DNA of 64,000 bases. Origin: Streptomyces sp. NBC_00654 (GTDB lineage Bacteria; Actinomycetota; Actinomycetes; Streptomycetales; Streptomycetaceae). Made by a program: the position numbers and the translations under genes. Location: contig NZ_JAPEOB010000001.1 of assembly GCF_026341775.1 (NCBI RefSeq), positions 3,410,001 to 3,474,000 on the forward strand, given 5' to 3'. Under the pieces are notes generated by a model. That model saw only the letters and a program-made list of their open reading frames with translations. It ran no database searches and was not told where the DNA came from. Positions 36,281 to 44,951 of this stretch are shown in pieces (the stretch's first letter is position 1; each line of letters opens with the position of its first letter).

Positions 36281-36310
36281 GTGTGGGTGTGGGTGTGGGT
36301 GTGGGCGTGG
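36279..36310. repeat. GTGTGG microsatellite inside the integrase remnant
   Basis: About five tandem GTGTGG units, the last changed to GCGTGG, lie exactly where the two frames of the left integrase remnant join. Repeat expansion or slippage probably accompanied its inactivation. Confidence 0.75.
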
Positions 36311-36540
36311 ACGTGCGCGCGGGTGCGGTCTGGCGCCGCACGGTCCAGATCCACTGGGTGATGTCGATGTCTCCGACGCGGCAGCCTGAGACCTCGCCGA
36401 TCCGTGCGGCGGTGCATGCGGCGGTGCATGCGGCGCAGAGGACCACGTCGCCCCACGTGCCCATCGGCCCCGAACATGCCGCCAACGACGTGCTGGGCCG
36501 CACTGGTCTTCAGCCAGATCGCCGTGGCCGCTAATCGCCA

Positions 36541-36906
36541 CGGCTAGCGGGCACGGCTATCGGCACGACGACGAACCCCGCCGACGGGCGCAGAGGACTT
36601 TGCACACTTCGCGCCTGCCTCAACTCGGACGAATCTGACCTGGAGATGGCGAAGGTGTACGGAGGCTGTCTATGGGGAGCAGTGAATCGGCGACGCCTGA
36701 TCGAGCACTCTGAGCTGAGGTTTCTGGATAGTTGATCTCCATCACGAGTGGACAGTCAACACAGCTGTGAGTGTGTCGCGTTGGCGTGATCTTGTCTTCT
36801 TCCGTCCGACGGCGACAGTTTGTGTGTACCTTGTGATCGCTCGCCTGGGGAGTGTGGGTGTCGTGGGTCATTCGTGGCTCATGAGGGGGTTCTGGGGAGG
36901 GGCGGC
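36541..36906. other. upstream region of the RHS toxin gene
   Basis: These 366 bases contain no supported gene and are less GC-rich than most of the window. They must hold the RHS promoter; no clear -35/-10 pair stands out. GGGGAGGGG at 36894-36902 is the ribosome-binding site. Confidence 0.4.
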
Positions 36907-39900
36907 GTGCGCATGCGCGGCGAACGGTTCGGAACAGGTGTGTCCGCACGCTGGCGGGCACTCACGGTCGGGGTGCTGGGGCTGGCTTTGTCGGTAGGGC
37001 TGGTCTCTGCCGAGGCGGCCCCATCCGCCCCCTCATCAGGAGTGTCCTCGCAGACTCGGGGCGGCACCCTCAGCGAGTCGACGCCAGTGGGCAGCCCCAT
37101 GGGGCCGACTGCGCCTGCGGCCGCCGAGCCGACCACGAACAATGCGGTGTACGCCTACGATGCGGCATCCCGCCTCGTCGGTGTCACGGACCCGGACGGC
37201 GAGACCGCCCGCTACCGCTACGACGCGGCGGGCAACCGCCTCGGCGTGGACCGTTTCGCGTCGAGCGTCCTGTCGGTTCTCTCCCTGGTTCCTGTCCGCG
37301 CTGCATCCGGCGCGAGCGTCACTCTTTCCGGCACGGGGTTCTCGGCAACGGCGGCCTCCAACACGGTCTCGTTCGGAACGAAGACGGCCACGGTTACGTC
37401 GGCTTCGGCCACCCGACTGGTGGTGACCGTTCCCTCGGGCGCGGTCAAGGGGCCGGTGTCAGTAGCAGTCGGCGCTGCCAACGCAGCGTCGGTAGAGACC
37501 TTCACGCCCGCCTTGGGCAAGCCCAGCGTCACCTCGTATGCGCCGACCAGCGGGCCGCCAGGGACAGTAGTGGTGCTCTCCGGGTCTGGTTTCGCGTCTG
37601 CGAAGACGGACAACGTCGTGCGTTTCAACGGCGGCAGGATCGCGGAGGTCGTCGAACGCACTGACACGGCTCTGACGGTGAAGGTCCCCGCAGGTGCCAA
37701 GGCAGGGCGGATCACGGTCGAGACCCCTGACGGTCAGGAGGTGGCTCCCGACTACTTCGATGTTCCTCTGGAGGGAAACGAGTTCGAGACAACTGTCGGT
37801 ACGTCGCCGACCGATGAGAATCCGCCTTCGGTCGCGATCTCTGCCTCCGACAAGAGAGCCCGAGTGCTGATCGACGCCGACGCGGGCGACTTGCTGAGCT
37901 TCCACCTCTCCGGCTCGACGTTCAAGGGCGACCTGCGGTTGCGGATGGTCTCTCCCCAGGATGTCGAGCTCGATGACGTCCGGGTGAGTCCCGGCAAACT
38001 CTTCGACTGGGATCTCACCGACCTGCCGGTCTCCGGAACGTACTCCCTTGTCATCGAGCCGGCCGACTCAAGCACGGGGCCGGGGACAGTCACGGTCACC
38101 GCGTCTCTGCCGTTGGAGGCGGGCCGACTCGCACCGACCGACGCAACGCCTACCCAGGTCAGTCTGAATAGGCCGGGGCAGCTGGCGCGCACCGTCTTCG
38201 AGGCCCAGCAAGGCGACGATCTCACGATCGGTGCGCTCGACAGCACCTTCACCGGCAGGGCCACTGTCACTGTGCAGGCGCCGTCCGGTGGGACTGTCGG
38301 CGTGGGAGGGCCCCACGCTTCCGGAGTCTCCGGGACAGTCGTGTTGGGGAACCTGCCGGAGACGGGAACCTACGTCGTCACTGTCAACCCCGACCCGGGG
38401 GTCACCGGAACACTGGGGCTTCTGCTGTCGGCAGACGTCAAGATCTCCCTTTCGCCGGACGCGGCCTCCGTATCGGTGGTGGCGCGACGCGGGCAACAGG
38501 TGCAAGCGGAGTTCACCGCACCGCCCGGCAGAATCGTGGGAATCGGCGTCACCGACGTGACCATCCCGACGAATTCCTCCCTCAACGCACGGGACGCCAA
38601 CGGAAATCACGTTGGAGGGTACGGAGCCGTCATCGCGAACAGCGACGGCAGTCTGCACTTGAACGACCTGATTGCTGGAGACGACTACGCAGTGGTGCTC
38701 CAGCCGAGTTCGGCCGCCGCCGGGTCGATGAAGTTCTGGCTCTCGACTCCTGTAACAGCCACGCCCCTCACCACCAGCAGCCCCAGTACACAAGCAGAAC
38801 TGACACGGCCGGGTCAGCAGCTCATCGTTCCCGTCCACGCCGCGGACAGCAGCGGGATCTCGGTCGTCCTGTCCGGACCGAACGTGATGAGGGGCGGCAC
38901 CGTCGCACGAGTCACCCCCGCCGGCCAGGTCGTGAACGGCGCCGGATACATCAATGCGGCATCGGGAGATGGCGGAGTGGCTCTTCCCACGCCCCTGGCC
39001 GAGGGAACACATCTGCTTCTGGTCCAGCCCACTCGGATGTCTCCGGGCACGGTGACCGCATCGAGGGTGCCCGGGGTGAATGCCGGAACACTGACGCTGG
39101 GCGGTGCCAAACGGACGGCGGTGATCTCCCAGCCGCACGTGCACTCCTATTTCACCTTCACGGTCGAGGCGCAGAACGGAGCCAAACCCGATCTCGAGAT
39201 CGAGGCCCCGTCGCCGTTTGACTGGTTCGCGACGCTGATCGGTTCAGCAGGGGAGGTCCGAGGCTCCACGTACATATCCAAGACGACCGTCTCGGCGTCC
39301 CTTGCTTCCCTCACCCCGGGCACCTACACCCTGGTGATTGCGCAGATAGGCTCGTCCACCGGTCAAGTGACTCTCGGTCTCAAGGACCGGTCCGCCACCG
39401 GAGCGAACAGTGGTGGCGGCACGAGCGGTGCGGCACGGATCGTTCCCGAGGGGGCGGACGCCTGGCAGCCGGGCAAGCAGCAGAAAGCCGGTCGGGACTG
39501 GGTCACAGGCCGCGGCCACGGCCCGGAAGCTCCCCGGAAACTCCGTTCGCCCTCCGGCAGAACGGCGCTGACCGGCCACGTGCTGAAGCTGGACGGCAAG
39601 CCCCTAGCGAAGGTCACCGTCTCCGTCGGCGACAAGACGGCCAGAACCGACTCCCGCGGCAGGTTCCTGCTGGCCGGCATCAGCCCTGACGCGAAGACCC
39701 TGGTGGTCGACGGCTCGACAGCGAACACGAGGAAGCGTCAGTACGGCCGCTTCGACATCCACATCAGCCCGAAGGACGGCCAGAGCGTCGATCTCGGGTT
39801 CCCGGTGTGGATGACGCCCCTCGACACCAAGAACACGGTGAGCTTCGCCGCCCCGGCGAAGACCGACGTCATTCTGAAGACCCCGAAGATTCCCGGGCTG

Positions 39901-42900
39901 GAAGTCCGTATTCCCAAGGGTTCGGTGGTCCGGGACGAGAACGGCAAGCCGGTCACGGAGCTGGGAATCACGGCCATACCCATCGACCGGCCACCGTTCC
40001 CACTGCCCGAGAACAGCGTCGTGCCGGTGTACTTCACCGTGCAGCCGGGCGGTACATACGTCTTTCCCAAGGGTGCGCAGGTCATCTATCCGAACTACAC
40101 ACGCGAAGCCCCCGGCACTCGTGTGGAGTTCATGGACTACGACCCGAAGAAGAAGGGCTGGTACGTCTACGGGCACGGGAAGGTGTCTGCCGACGGCCGC
40201 CAGGTCGTGCCCGATGCCAAGACACGGGTCTGGGCCTTTCACGGTGCGATGTTCAACATCCCCGACTGGCTGCCCTGGGACCTGCCGTGGGTGAAGGACG
40301 TTGTCGACTGGCTGTCCGGCGACCCTGTCGACCTGTCCACCGGAATGCTCACCGACTCGCGTACCGACCTGGCCGTTTCCGACTCCCGCGGCTCGGCAGA
40401 GATCACCCGGACCTACTGGCAGGGCGACACGCGAACCCGCGCCTTCGGTATCGGACGCGACCTCTCCTACAACGTCTTCCTGCACTCGAAGAAACAGTAC
40501 GAACAGGTCGACCTGTACCTGCCCGGCGGCCAGTCGGTCCCCTTCGTACGCACCTCGCCCGGCACGGGCTACTCCGACGCGGTCTTCGAACCCTCCGGAA
40601 CCCCGTCCGGATACCACGGCACGAAGATTGTGTGGGGCGGCGACAGAGCGTGGCACATGAAGTTCCGTGACGGCACCACCTGGATCTTCCCCCAGTACGC
40701 GCCACTCAAGGAAATCCGGGACCGGCACGGCAACGCCGTACAGCTGACGCGCGCCGGCAACAAGGGCGAGATCACGCAGATCTCCACCCCGGGTGGTCGC
40801 TGGATCTCCCTCGCCTACGACACCAAGAAGCGCGTCTCATCAGTCCGGGACAACGCGGGCCGCACGACCGAGTACACCTACGACACCACCGGACGTCTGG
40901 AAACCGTCAAGGATCCGGCAGGCAAGATCAGCCGCTACGCGTACGACGGCACGTCCAACCGCATCAAGACAGCAGTGGACGCCCGCGGCATCACCTACAT
41001 GACCAATGTCTACGAGAGCGGGCGGGTCAAGGAGCAGACGCTCACCGAAGGCGCCAAGTACACCTTCGCGTACACGCTGACCGGTGCGGGCAAGGTCACC
41101 TCCACAACGGTCACCCAGCCCGGCGGGTCTCAGAGGCGGGTCGAATTCGACGCCGACGGCTACGGGGTCAAGGACACCCAGGCCCACGGCAGCACGCTCG
41201 CCCGCATCACCCAATACCACCGGGGGCCGCGCCACCGCGTGGACGCGGTCACCGACCCGTACGGCCGCCGCACCGAACTCACCTACGACACCAACGGATA
41301 CATCACCCGCACCACCGAGCTCGCGGGAACGCCACAGGCCCGCCAGTCCGGCACCGCGGTCTACGACGGTCCGTACGACCAGCCCACCGCCCTCACCGAC
41401 CCATTGGACAACACCACCGTCCTCGGCTACGACGCCGACGGCGACCTGCGGACCGTCACCGACCCCGCAAACCGGAAAACCGCTCTCACCTACACCCCCG
41501 ACGGGCAGGTGAAGACGGTGACCGACGCCTCCCAAGCGGTGACCGAATACACCTACCTGAACGGTGAGTTGGTGTCGGTCAAGGACGCGGAGGGCCGCAC
41601 CAGCAGCCAGTTCCTGGACGCGGCAGGGCGGCCGTCCGCTCTGACCGACGCGGCAGGATCCCTCACGACTCTCACCTACGACGCTCTCAACCAGACCCGC
41701 AAGGTCACCGATCCTCTCGGCCAGGCCACAGCCCTGGACTATGACGAGAACGGCAACCTGACCACCCTCACCGACGCCCGCAACAACGCCACTTCTTGGG
41801 CGTACGACAACGCGGACCGGGCCAAGTCGGCGAAGGATCCGCTGGGAGCGCAGGCGCTGTTCGCCTATGACCCCGCGGGCCATCTGGCGAAGGTGACCAG
41901 TCGCTCGGGCCAGGTCGCCACTGCCGAGTACGACCTGCTGGGACGGGCGAAGAACGCCAAGTACGGCGTGAACATAGCCGGTACGGCCGAGTCCACCGCC
42001 ACCTACGCCTACGACGCTGTCGACCTGCCGAAGACGATCACGGACACCCAGGCGGGGACACAGACCTTCGGATACGACGTGTACGACCGGCCGAAGACGG
42101 TCACCGGGCCGACCGGCGAGGTCTCCTACGTTCACGACGCGGCGGACCGACGCACGGAGATGACCGCGGCCGGGAAGACCACGCTCTACGGCTACGACGC
42201 CTCCGGCATCCTCACCTCCGTCACCTCCGGCGACCAAGCGGTCACCTTCGGCCTGGACGCGGTGGGCCGTGAGAAGACCGCCGCACTGCCGGGCGGCATC
42301 ACCCGCACCACCACCCTGGACACGACGGGAACCGTCAAGAACATCGGCTATGCCAAGGGTGCGGCCGGTATCGGTGACCTCACTTACACCAGGGACGTCC
42401 GCGGACTCCAGACCGGCCTGTCCGGCAGCCTCGCCTCGGTCGCGCTGCCGGCGGCGGAGACAGGGGCGGTGTTCGGGAAGGACAACCGGGTCACCACCTT
42501 CAACGGCCGCTCCTTCACCTACGACGCCGACGGTCGGCTCAAGGACGACGGAAAACGCACCTATACCTGGAACGCCCGCGGCCAGCTGTCCGGACTCACC
42601 GCGACCGGCGGAGCATCGAGCCTGTTCACGTACGACGCACTGGGCACCCGCACCGCGAAGACCCTCGGCACCACCACGAAGAAGTACCTGACCGACGGCT
42701 CCAACCCACTGGTGGAACAGGACGCCACAGGAGCCGCGACAGCCACCGTCGCGACGTCCGGCCTGGACGAGTACCTGACCCGGACCGAGAACAACGCCAC
42801 GCAGATCTACCTCACCGACGCGCTGGGCACCGTCGTCGGCCTGGCCAACACCGACGGCACAGTCGCCACCCGCTACACCTACGACCCCAACGGCCAGCCC

Positions 42901-44082
42901 ACCACCTCGGGCGCCGCATCGTCCAACCCCTACACCTTCACCGGACGCGAGTCCGACGGAACCGGACTCCTGTACTACCGCAACCGCTACTACGACCCGG
43001 AGTCCGGCCGCTTCATCTCCCAGGACCCGATCGGCCACGCCGGCGGCACCAACCTCTACCAGTACGCGCTCAGTTCACCCACCACCTACACCGACCCCTC
43101 CGGCAACAACCCACTGCTCGCCGGCTGCGTCATCGGCGGCCTCTCCGAAGCCGGCCTCGACTGGCTCGGCCAACGCCTGTCAGGCCGCAAGGTCAACTGG
43201 GGCCAGGTCGGCTCCTCCGCGGCCATGGGCTGCGCGACCGGCATGCTCGGTGCGGCGGGCGCGGCCAAGTGGGCGTCCCTCGGCAAGTGCTTCAAGGCCG
43301 GCAACAGCTTCACCTCGGACACCCCCGTACTCCTGGCGGACGGCACCCGCAAACCGATCAAGGACATCCGGATCGGCGACGAGGTCCTGGCCACCGACCC
43401 CGAAACAGGCGAAAGCGGCCCCCGCCCCGTCACCGCCCTGATCAAGGGCACAGGGGACAAACAACTGGTCGACATCACCCTCGGCACAGGCACATCCCAC
43501 ACCCTGACCGCCACGGACGGCCACCCCTTCTGGGTCCCCGCTCTGCACCGCTGGATCGAAGCCGACCAACTCACCGCCGGCCAATGGCTCCAGGCGAGCA
43601 ACGGCACCTGGGTACAGATCACCGCAGTCACCCATCGCACCACATCCACCACGGTCCACAACCTCACCGTCGCAGACCTCCACACGTACTATGTGCTGGC
43701 GGGCGAGACGCCGGTCCTCGTTCACAACAGCAACTGCGGCCCGTCCCTGAAGGATTTGCAGAAGGACTACCCCCGGCGCACTGTGGGAATTCTTGATGTC
43801 GGGGGTGATCAACTGCCGATGATCAGTGGTCCAGGCGGTCAGTCTGGACTCCTCAAGAACCTCCCAGGTCGTACGAAGGCCAACGGGGAGCACGTGGAGA
43901 CTCACGCAGCAGCGTTCTTGCGTATGAACCCGGGCGTCAGAAAGGCCGTGCTCTACATCGACTACCCGACGGGAACCTGCGGAACATGCAGAAGTACATT
44001 GCCTGACATGCTGCCCGAAGGTGCTCAGCTGTGGGTGATCTCACCGCGTAGGACTGAAAAATTCACGGGACTTCCTGACTGA
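36907..44082 (+). CDS. secreted RHS/YD-repeat polymorphic toxin with HINT domain and DddA-like deaminase tip
   Basis: The 2391-residue product starts at GTG 36907 (ATG 36913 also possible) with a Sec signal (RWRALTVGVLGLALSVGLVSAEA). In order it shows a lone YD-repeat pair at about 79-115, two IPT/TIG domains (119-285), several beta-sandwich modules, a CarboxypepD_reg-like domain near 886, a DUF6531 segment (GDPVDLSTGMLTDSRTDL, about 1138), a long YD-repeat shell (about 1260-2000), the RHS core YYRNRYYDPESGRFISQDPIG near 2023, and a HINT domain (Cys2128 to the HN of VLVHN near 2272). The last ~118 residues carry HVE (2329-2331) and CGTC (2358-2361), the zinc/catalytic pattern of SCP1.201/DddA-like cytidine deaminases. 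HINT self-cleavage would free the deaminase. Confidence 0.9.
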   Translation: MRMRGERFGTGVSARWRALTVGVLGLALSVGLVSAEAAPSAPSSGVSSQTRGGTLSESTPVGSPMGPTAPAAAEPTTNNAVYAYDAASRLVGVTDPDGETARYRYDAAGNRLGVDRFASSVLSVLSLVPVRAASGASVTLSGTGFSATAASNTVSFGTKTATVTSASATRLVVTVPSGAVKGPVSVAVGAANAASVETFTPALGKPSVTSYAPTSGPPGTVVVLSGSGFASAKTDNVVRFNGGRIAEVVERTDTALTVKVPAGAKAGRITVETPDGQEVAPDYFDVPLEGNEFETTVGTSPTDENPPSVAISASDKRARVLIDADAGDLLSFHLSGSTFKGDLRLRMVSPQDVELDDVRVSPGKLFDWDLTDLPVSGTYSLVIEPADSSTGPGTVTVTASLPLEAGRLAPTDATPTQVSLNRPGQLARTVFEAQQGDDLTIGALDSTFTGRATVTVQAPSGGTVGVGGPHASGVSGTVVLGNLPETGTYVVTVNPDPGVTGTLGLLLSADVKISLSPDAASVSVVARRGQQVQAEFTAPPGRIVGIGVTDVTIPTNSSLNARDANGNHVGGYGAVIANSDGSLHLNDLIAGDDYAVVLQPSSAAAGSMKFWLSTPVTATPLTTSSPSTQAELTRPGQQLIVPVHAADSSGISVVLSGPNVMRGGTVARVTPAGQVVNGAGYINAASGDGGVALPTPLAEGTHLLLVQPTRMSPGTVTASRVPGVNAGTLTLGGAKRTAVISQPHVHSYFTFTVEAQNGAKPDLEIEAPSPFDWFATLIGSAGEVRGSTYISKTTVSASLASLTPGTYTLVIAQIGSSTGQVTLGLKDRSATGANSGGGTSGAARIVPEGADAWQPGKQQKAGRDWVTGRGHGPEAPRKLRSPSGRTALTGHVLKLDGKPLAKVTVSVGDKTARTDSRGRFLLAGISPDAKTLVVDGSTANTRKRQYGRFDIHISPKDGQSVDLGFPVWMTPLDTKNTVSFAAPAKTDVILKTPKIPGLEVRIPKGSVVRDENGKPVTELGITAIPIDRPPFPLPENSVVPVYFTVQPGGTYVFPKGAQVIYPNYTREAPGTRVEFMDYDPKKKGWYVYGHGKVSADGRQVVPDAKTRVWAFHGAMFNIPDWLPWDLPWVKDVVDWLSGDPVDLSTGMLTDSRTDLAVSDSRGSAEITRTYWQGDTRTRAFGIGRDLSYNVFLHSKKQYEQVDLYLPGGQSVPFVRTSPGTGYSDAVFEPSGTPSGYHGTKIVWGGDRAWHMKFRDGTTWIFPQYAPLKEIRDRHGNAVQLTRAGNKGEITQISTPGGRWISLAYDTKKRVSSVRDNAGRTTEYTYDTTGRLETVKDPAGKISRYAYDGTSNRIKTAVDARGITYMTNVYESGRVKEQTLTEGAKYTFAYTLTGAGKVTSTTVTQPGGSQRRVEFDADGYGVKDTQAHGSTLARITQYHRGPRHRVDAVTDPYGRRTELTYDTNGYITRTTELAGTPQARQSGTAVYDGPYDQPTALTDPLDNTTVLGYDADGDLRTVTDPANRKTALTYTPDGQVKTVTDASQAVTEYTYLNGELVSVKDAEGRTSSQFLDAAGRPSALTDAAGSLTTLTYDALNQTRKVTDPLGQATALDYDENGNLTTLTDARNNATSWAYDNADRAKSAKDPLGAQALFAYDPAGHLAKVTSRSGQVATAEYDLLGRAKNAKYGVNIAGTAESTATYAYDAVDLPKTITDTQAGTQTFGYDVYDRPKTVTGPTGEVSYVHDAADRRTEMTAAGKTTLYGYDASGILTSVTSGDQAVTFGLDAVGREKTAALPGGITRTTTLDTTGTVKNIGYAKGAAGIGDLTYTRDVRGLQTGLSGSLASVALPAAETGAVFGKDNRVTTFNGRSFTYDADGRLKDDGKRTYTWNARGQLSGLTATGGASSLFTYDALGTRTAKTLGTTTKKYLTDGSNPLVEQDATGAATATVATSGLDEYLTRTENNATQIYLTDALGTVVGLANTDGTVATRYTYDPNGQPTTSGAASSNPYTFTGRESDGTGLLYYRNRYYDPESGRFISQDPIGHAGGTNLYQYALSSPTTYTDPSGNNPLLAGCVIGGLSEAGLDWLGQRLSGRKVNWGQVGSSAAMGCATGMLGAAGAAKWASLGKCFKAGNSFTSDTPVLLADGTRKPIKDIRIGDEVLATDPETGESGPRPVTALIKGTGDKQLVDITLGTGTSHTLTATDGHPFWVPALHRWIEADQLTAGQWLQASNGTWVQITAVTHRTTSTTVHNLTVADLHTYYVLAGETPVLVHNSNCGPSLKDLQKDYPRRTVGILDVGGDQLPMISGPGGQSGLLKNLPGRTKANGEHVETHAAAFLRMNPGVRKAVLYIDYPTGTCGTCRSTLPDMLPEGAQLWVISPRRTEKFTGLPD
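43891..44079 (+). other. catalytic core of the deaminase toxin tip
   Basis: Codons at 43891 onward read HVETHAAAFLRMNP, followed by VLYIDYPTGTCGTCRSTLPD and MLPEGAQLWVI. The His-x-Glu plus Cys-x-x-Cys spacing, the Asn/Asp-Tyr-Pro-x-Gly-x-Cys lead-in and the LPEGA...VI ending match DddA-type double-stranded-DNA cytosine deaminases (SCP1.201-like family). The predicted reaction is cytosine-to-uracil deamination in target DNA or RNA; the true substrate cannot be read from sequence. Confidence 0.8.
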
Positions 44083-44092
44083 GTTAGGAAAG

Positions 44093-44130
44093 GAATCGGC
44101 GGCCGATCCAGGTGGATCGGCCGCCGATTC
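44093..44130. terminator. bidirectional terminator between toxin and candidate immunity gene
   Basis: A perfect 18-bp stem starts with GAATCGGCGGCCGATCCA at 44093-44110 and pairs with 44113-44130 around two unpaired bases. It lies between convergent genes, 11 bases after the toxin stop, and can serve both. Confidence 0.85.
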
Positions 44131-44142
44131 GTGTTTCACTGC

Positions 44143-44838
44143 CTACCAGGGCAGTGGTTCATCGGTTGTATAGTCCTGAGCATCGGAGTATGAGCGCCAC
44201 TTGACTCCTGGCGTATTCTCCGCCCAAGAGAGATCACCTGGCACTCTTGCTGCCAGGGTGATGTCATGACCTGCGCCGGGATCGTCGCTCGGGTGGACGA
44301 GAGCCAGCCAGCTCTCGCCGAGGAGGATGCGCGAATCGTTGGCCGGCCAGTTCCACGCAGGGAAGGGGAGCTCATGGCTTCCTTCCCGAGACCAGAGCCA
44401 ATCTGCCGGGACTCCTTGCGCGACTTTCGTCGCAGGAGCCCCCAGGATTGCCTCCAGGATTGTGGCGTGAATCAAGAAATACGAGAGCTGCTCGCCCGTC
44501 CGTCGCCACGGGGTCGGTTCGTCGGACGGCTCTCGCTCGTACACGGAGCGATCTTCACTTTTCGGGTCGAATGCCCAAACCCGAGTTCCTTGGTTCTCAA
44601 CCCAGAACGGAATCATTCCGTCTTCTGCTACGAGTTCCGCGAGGGGGATGGCGTAGTTGTGTGAAGTGATCTCCCCGCCCCACTGGGCAGAGATTTCATG
44701 CCACTCGACAAGCTCCCTGGGTGCATCGGGCGATTCCCCCAGTCTCACATTGGGTGATTTCGGGGCGCCGTACCACCTCCGCAGAAATCGCAGCAGGTCC
44801 GGGCTGTCCGTGAGGGCGAGAGAGTTCATGTGAGACAT
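44143..44838 (-). CDS. candidate immunity protein to the deaminase toxin (SUKH/SMI1-like features)
   Basis: The 231-residue acidic protein is rich in Trp and Glu/Asp. It contains AELVAEDGMIPFWVENQGTRVWAFD, which recalls the core of SMI1/KNR4 (SUKH) immunity proteins, then ERTG-like and FPAWNW segments. It lies directly behind the toxin but is convergent, whereas immunity genes are usually downstream on the same strand. Family assignment and pairing with the deaminase are inference. No strong ribosome-binding site precedes either ATG (44838 or 44829). Composition is less GC-rich than the chromosome. Confidence 0.65.
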   Translation of the reverse strand: MSHMNSLALTDSPDLLRFLRRWYGAPKSPNVRLGESPDAPRELVEWHEISAQWGGEITSHNYAIPLAELVAEDGMIPFWVENQGTRVWAFDPKSEDRSVYEREPSDEPTPWRRTGEQLSYFLIHATILEAILGAPATKVAQGVPADWLWSREGSHELPFPAWNWPANDSRILLGESWLALVHPSDDPGAGHDITLAARVPGDLSWAENTPGVKWRSYSDAQDYTTDEPLPW

Positions 44839-44893
44839 TATGCGCTACATGCCGGGCGTCGACGGGGACTGATCGGCAAATCGCTAAAGCGAA

Positions 44894-44921
44894 ACGGGAG
44901 CCCCATTGGTGGGGCTCCCGT
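44894..44921. terminator. terminator hairpin just left of the AICE
   Basis: ACGGGAGCCCC (44894-44904) pairs perfectly with GGGGCTCCCGT (44911-44921) around ATTGGT. It lies seven bases from the left att core, so it insulates the toxin locus from the element's integrase operon. Confidence 0.8.
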
Positions 44922-44927
44922 GGGTCA

Positions 44928-44950
44928 TGACGGCAGTAGTTGACGGCAAC
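44928..44950 (+). repeat. AICE attachment core, copy 1 (attL)
   Basis: A 23-base core starts TGACGGCAGTAGT and ends TGACGGCAAC; it contains its own 8-base direct repeat TGACGGCA. The right side continues into GTCAGCG, giving a TGACG-GCAA-CGTCA inverted repeat next to the int 3' end. Copies 2 and 3 are at 54203 and 56104. Confidence 0.85.
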
Positions 44951-44951
44951 G

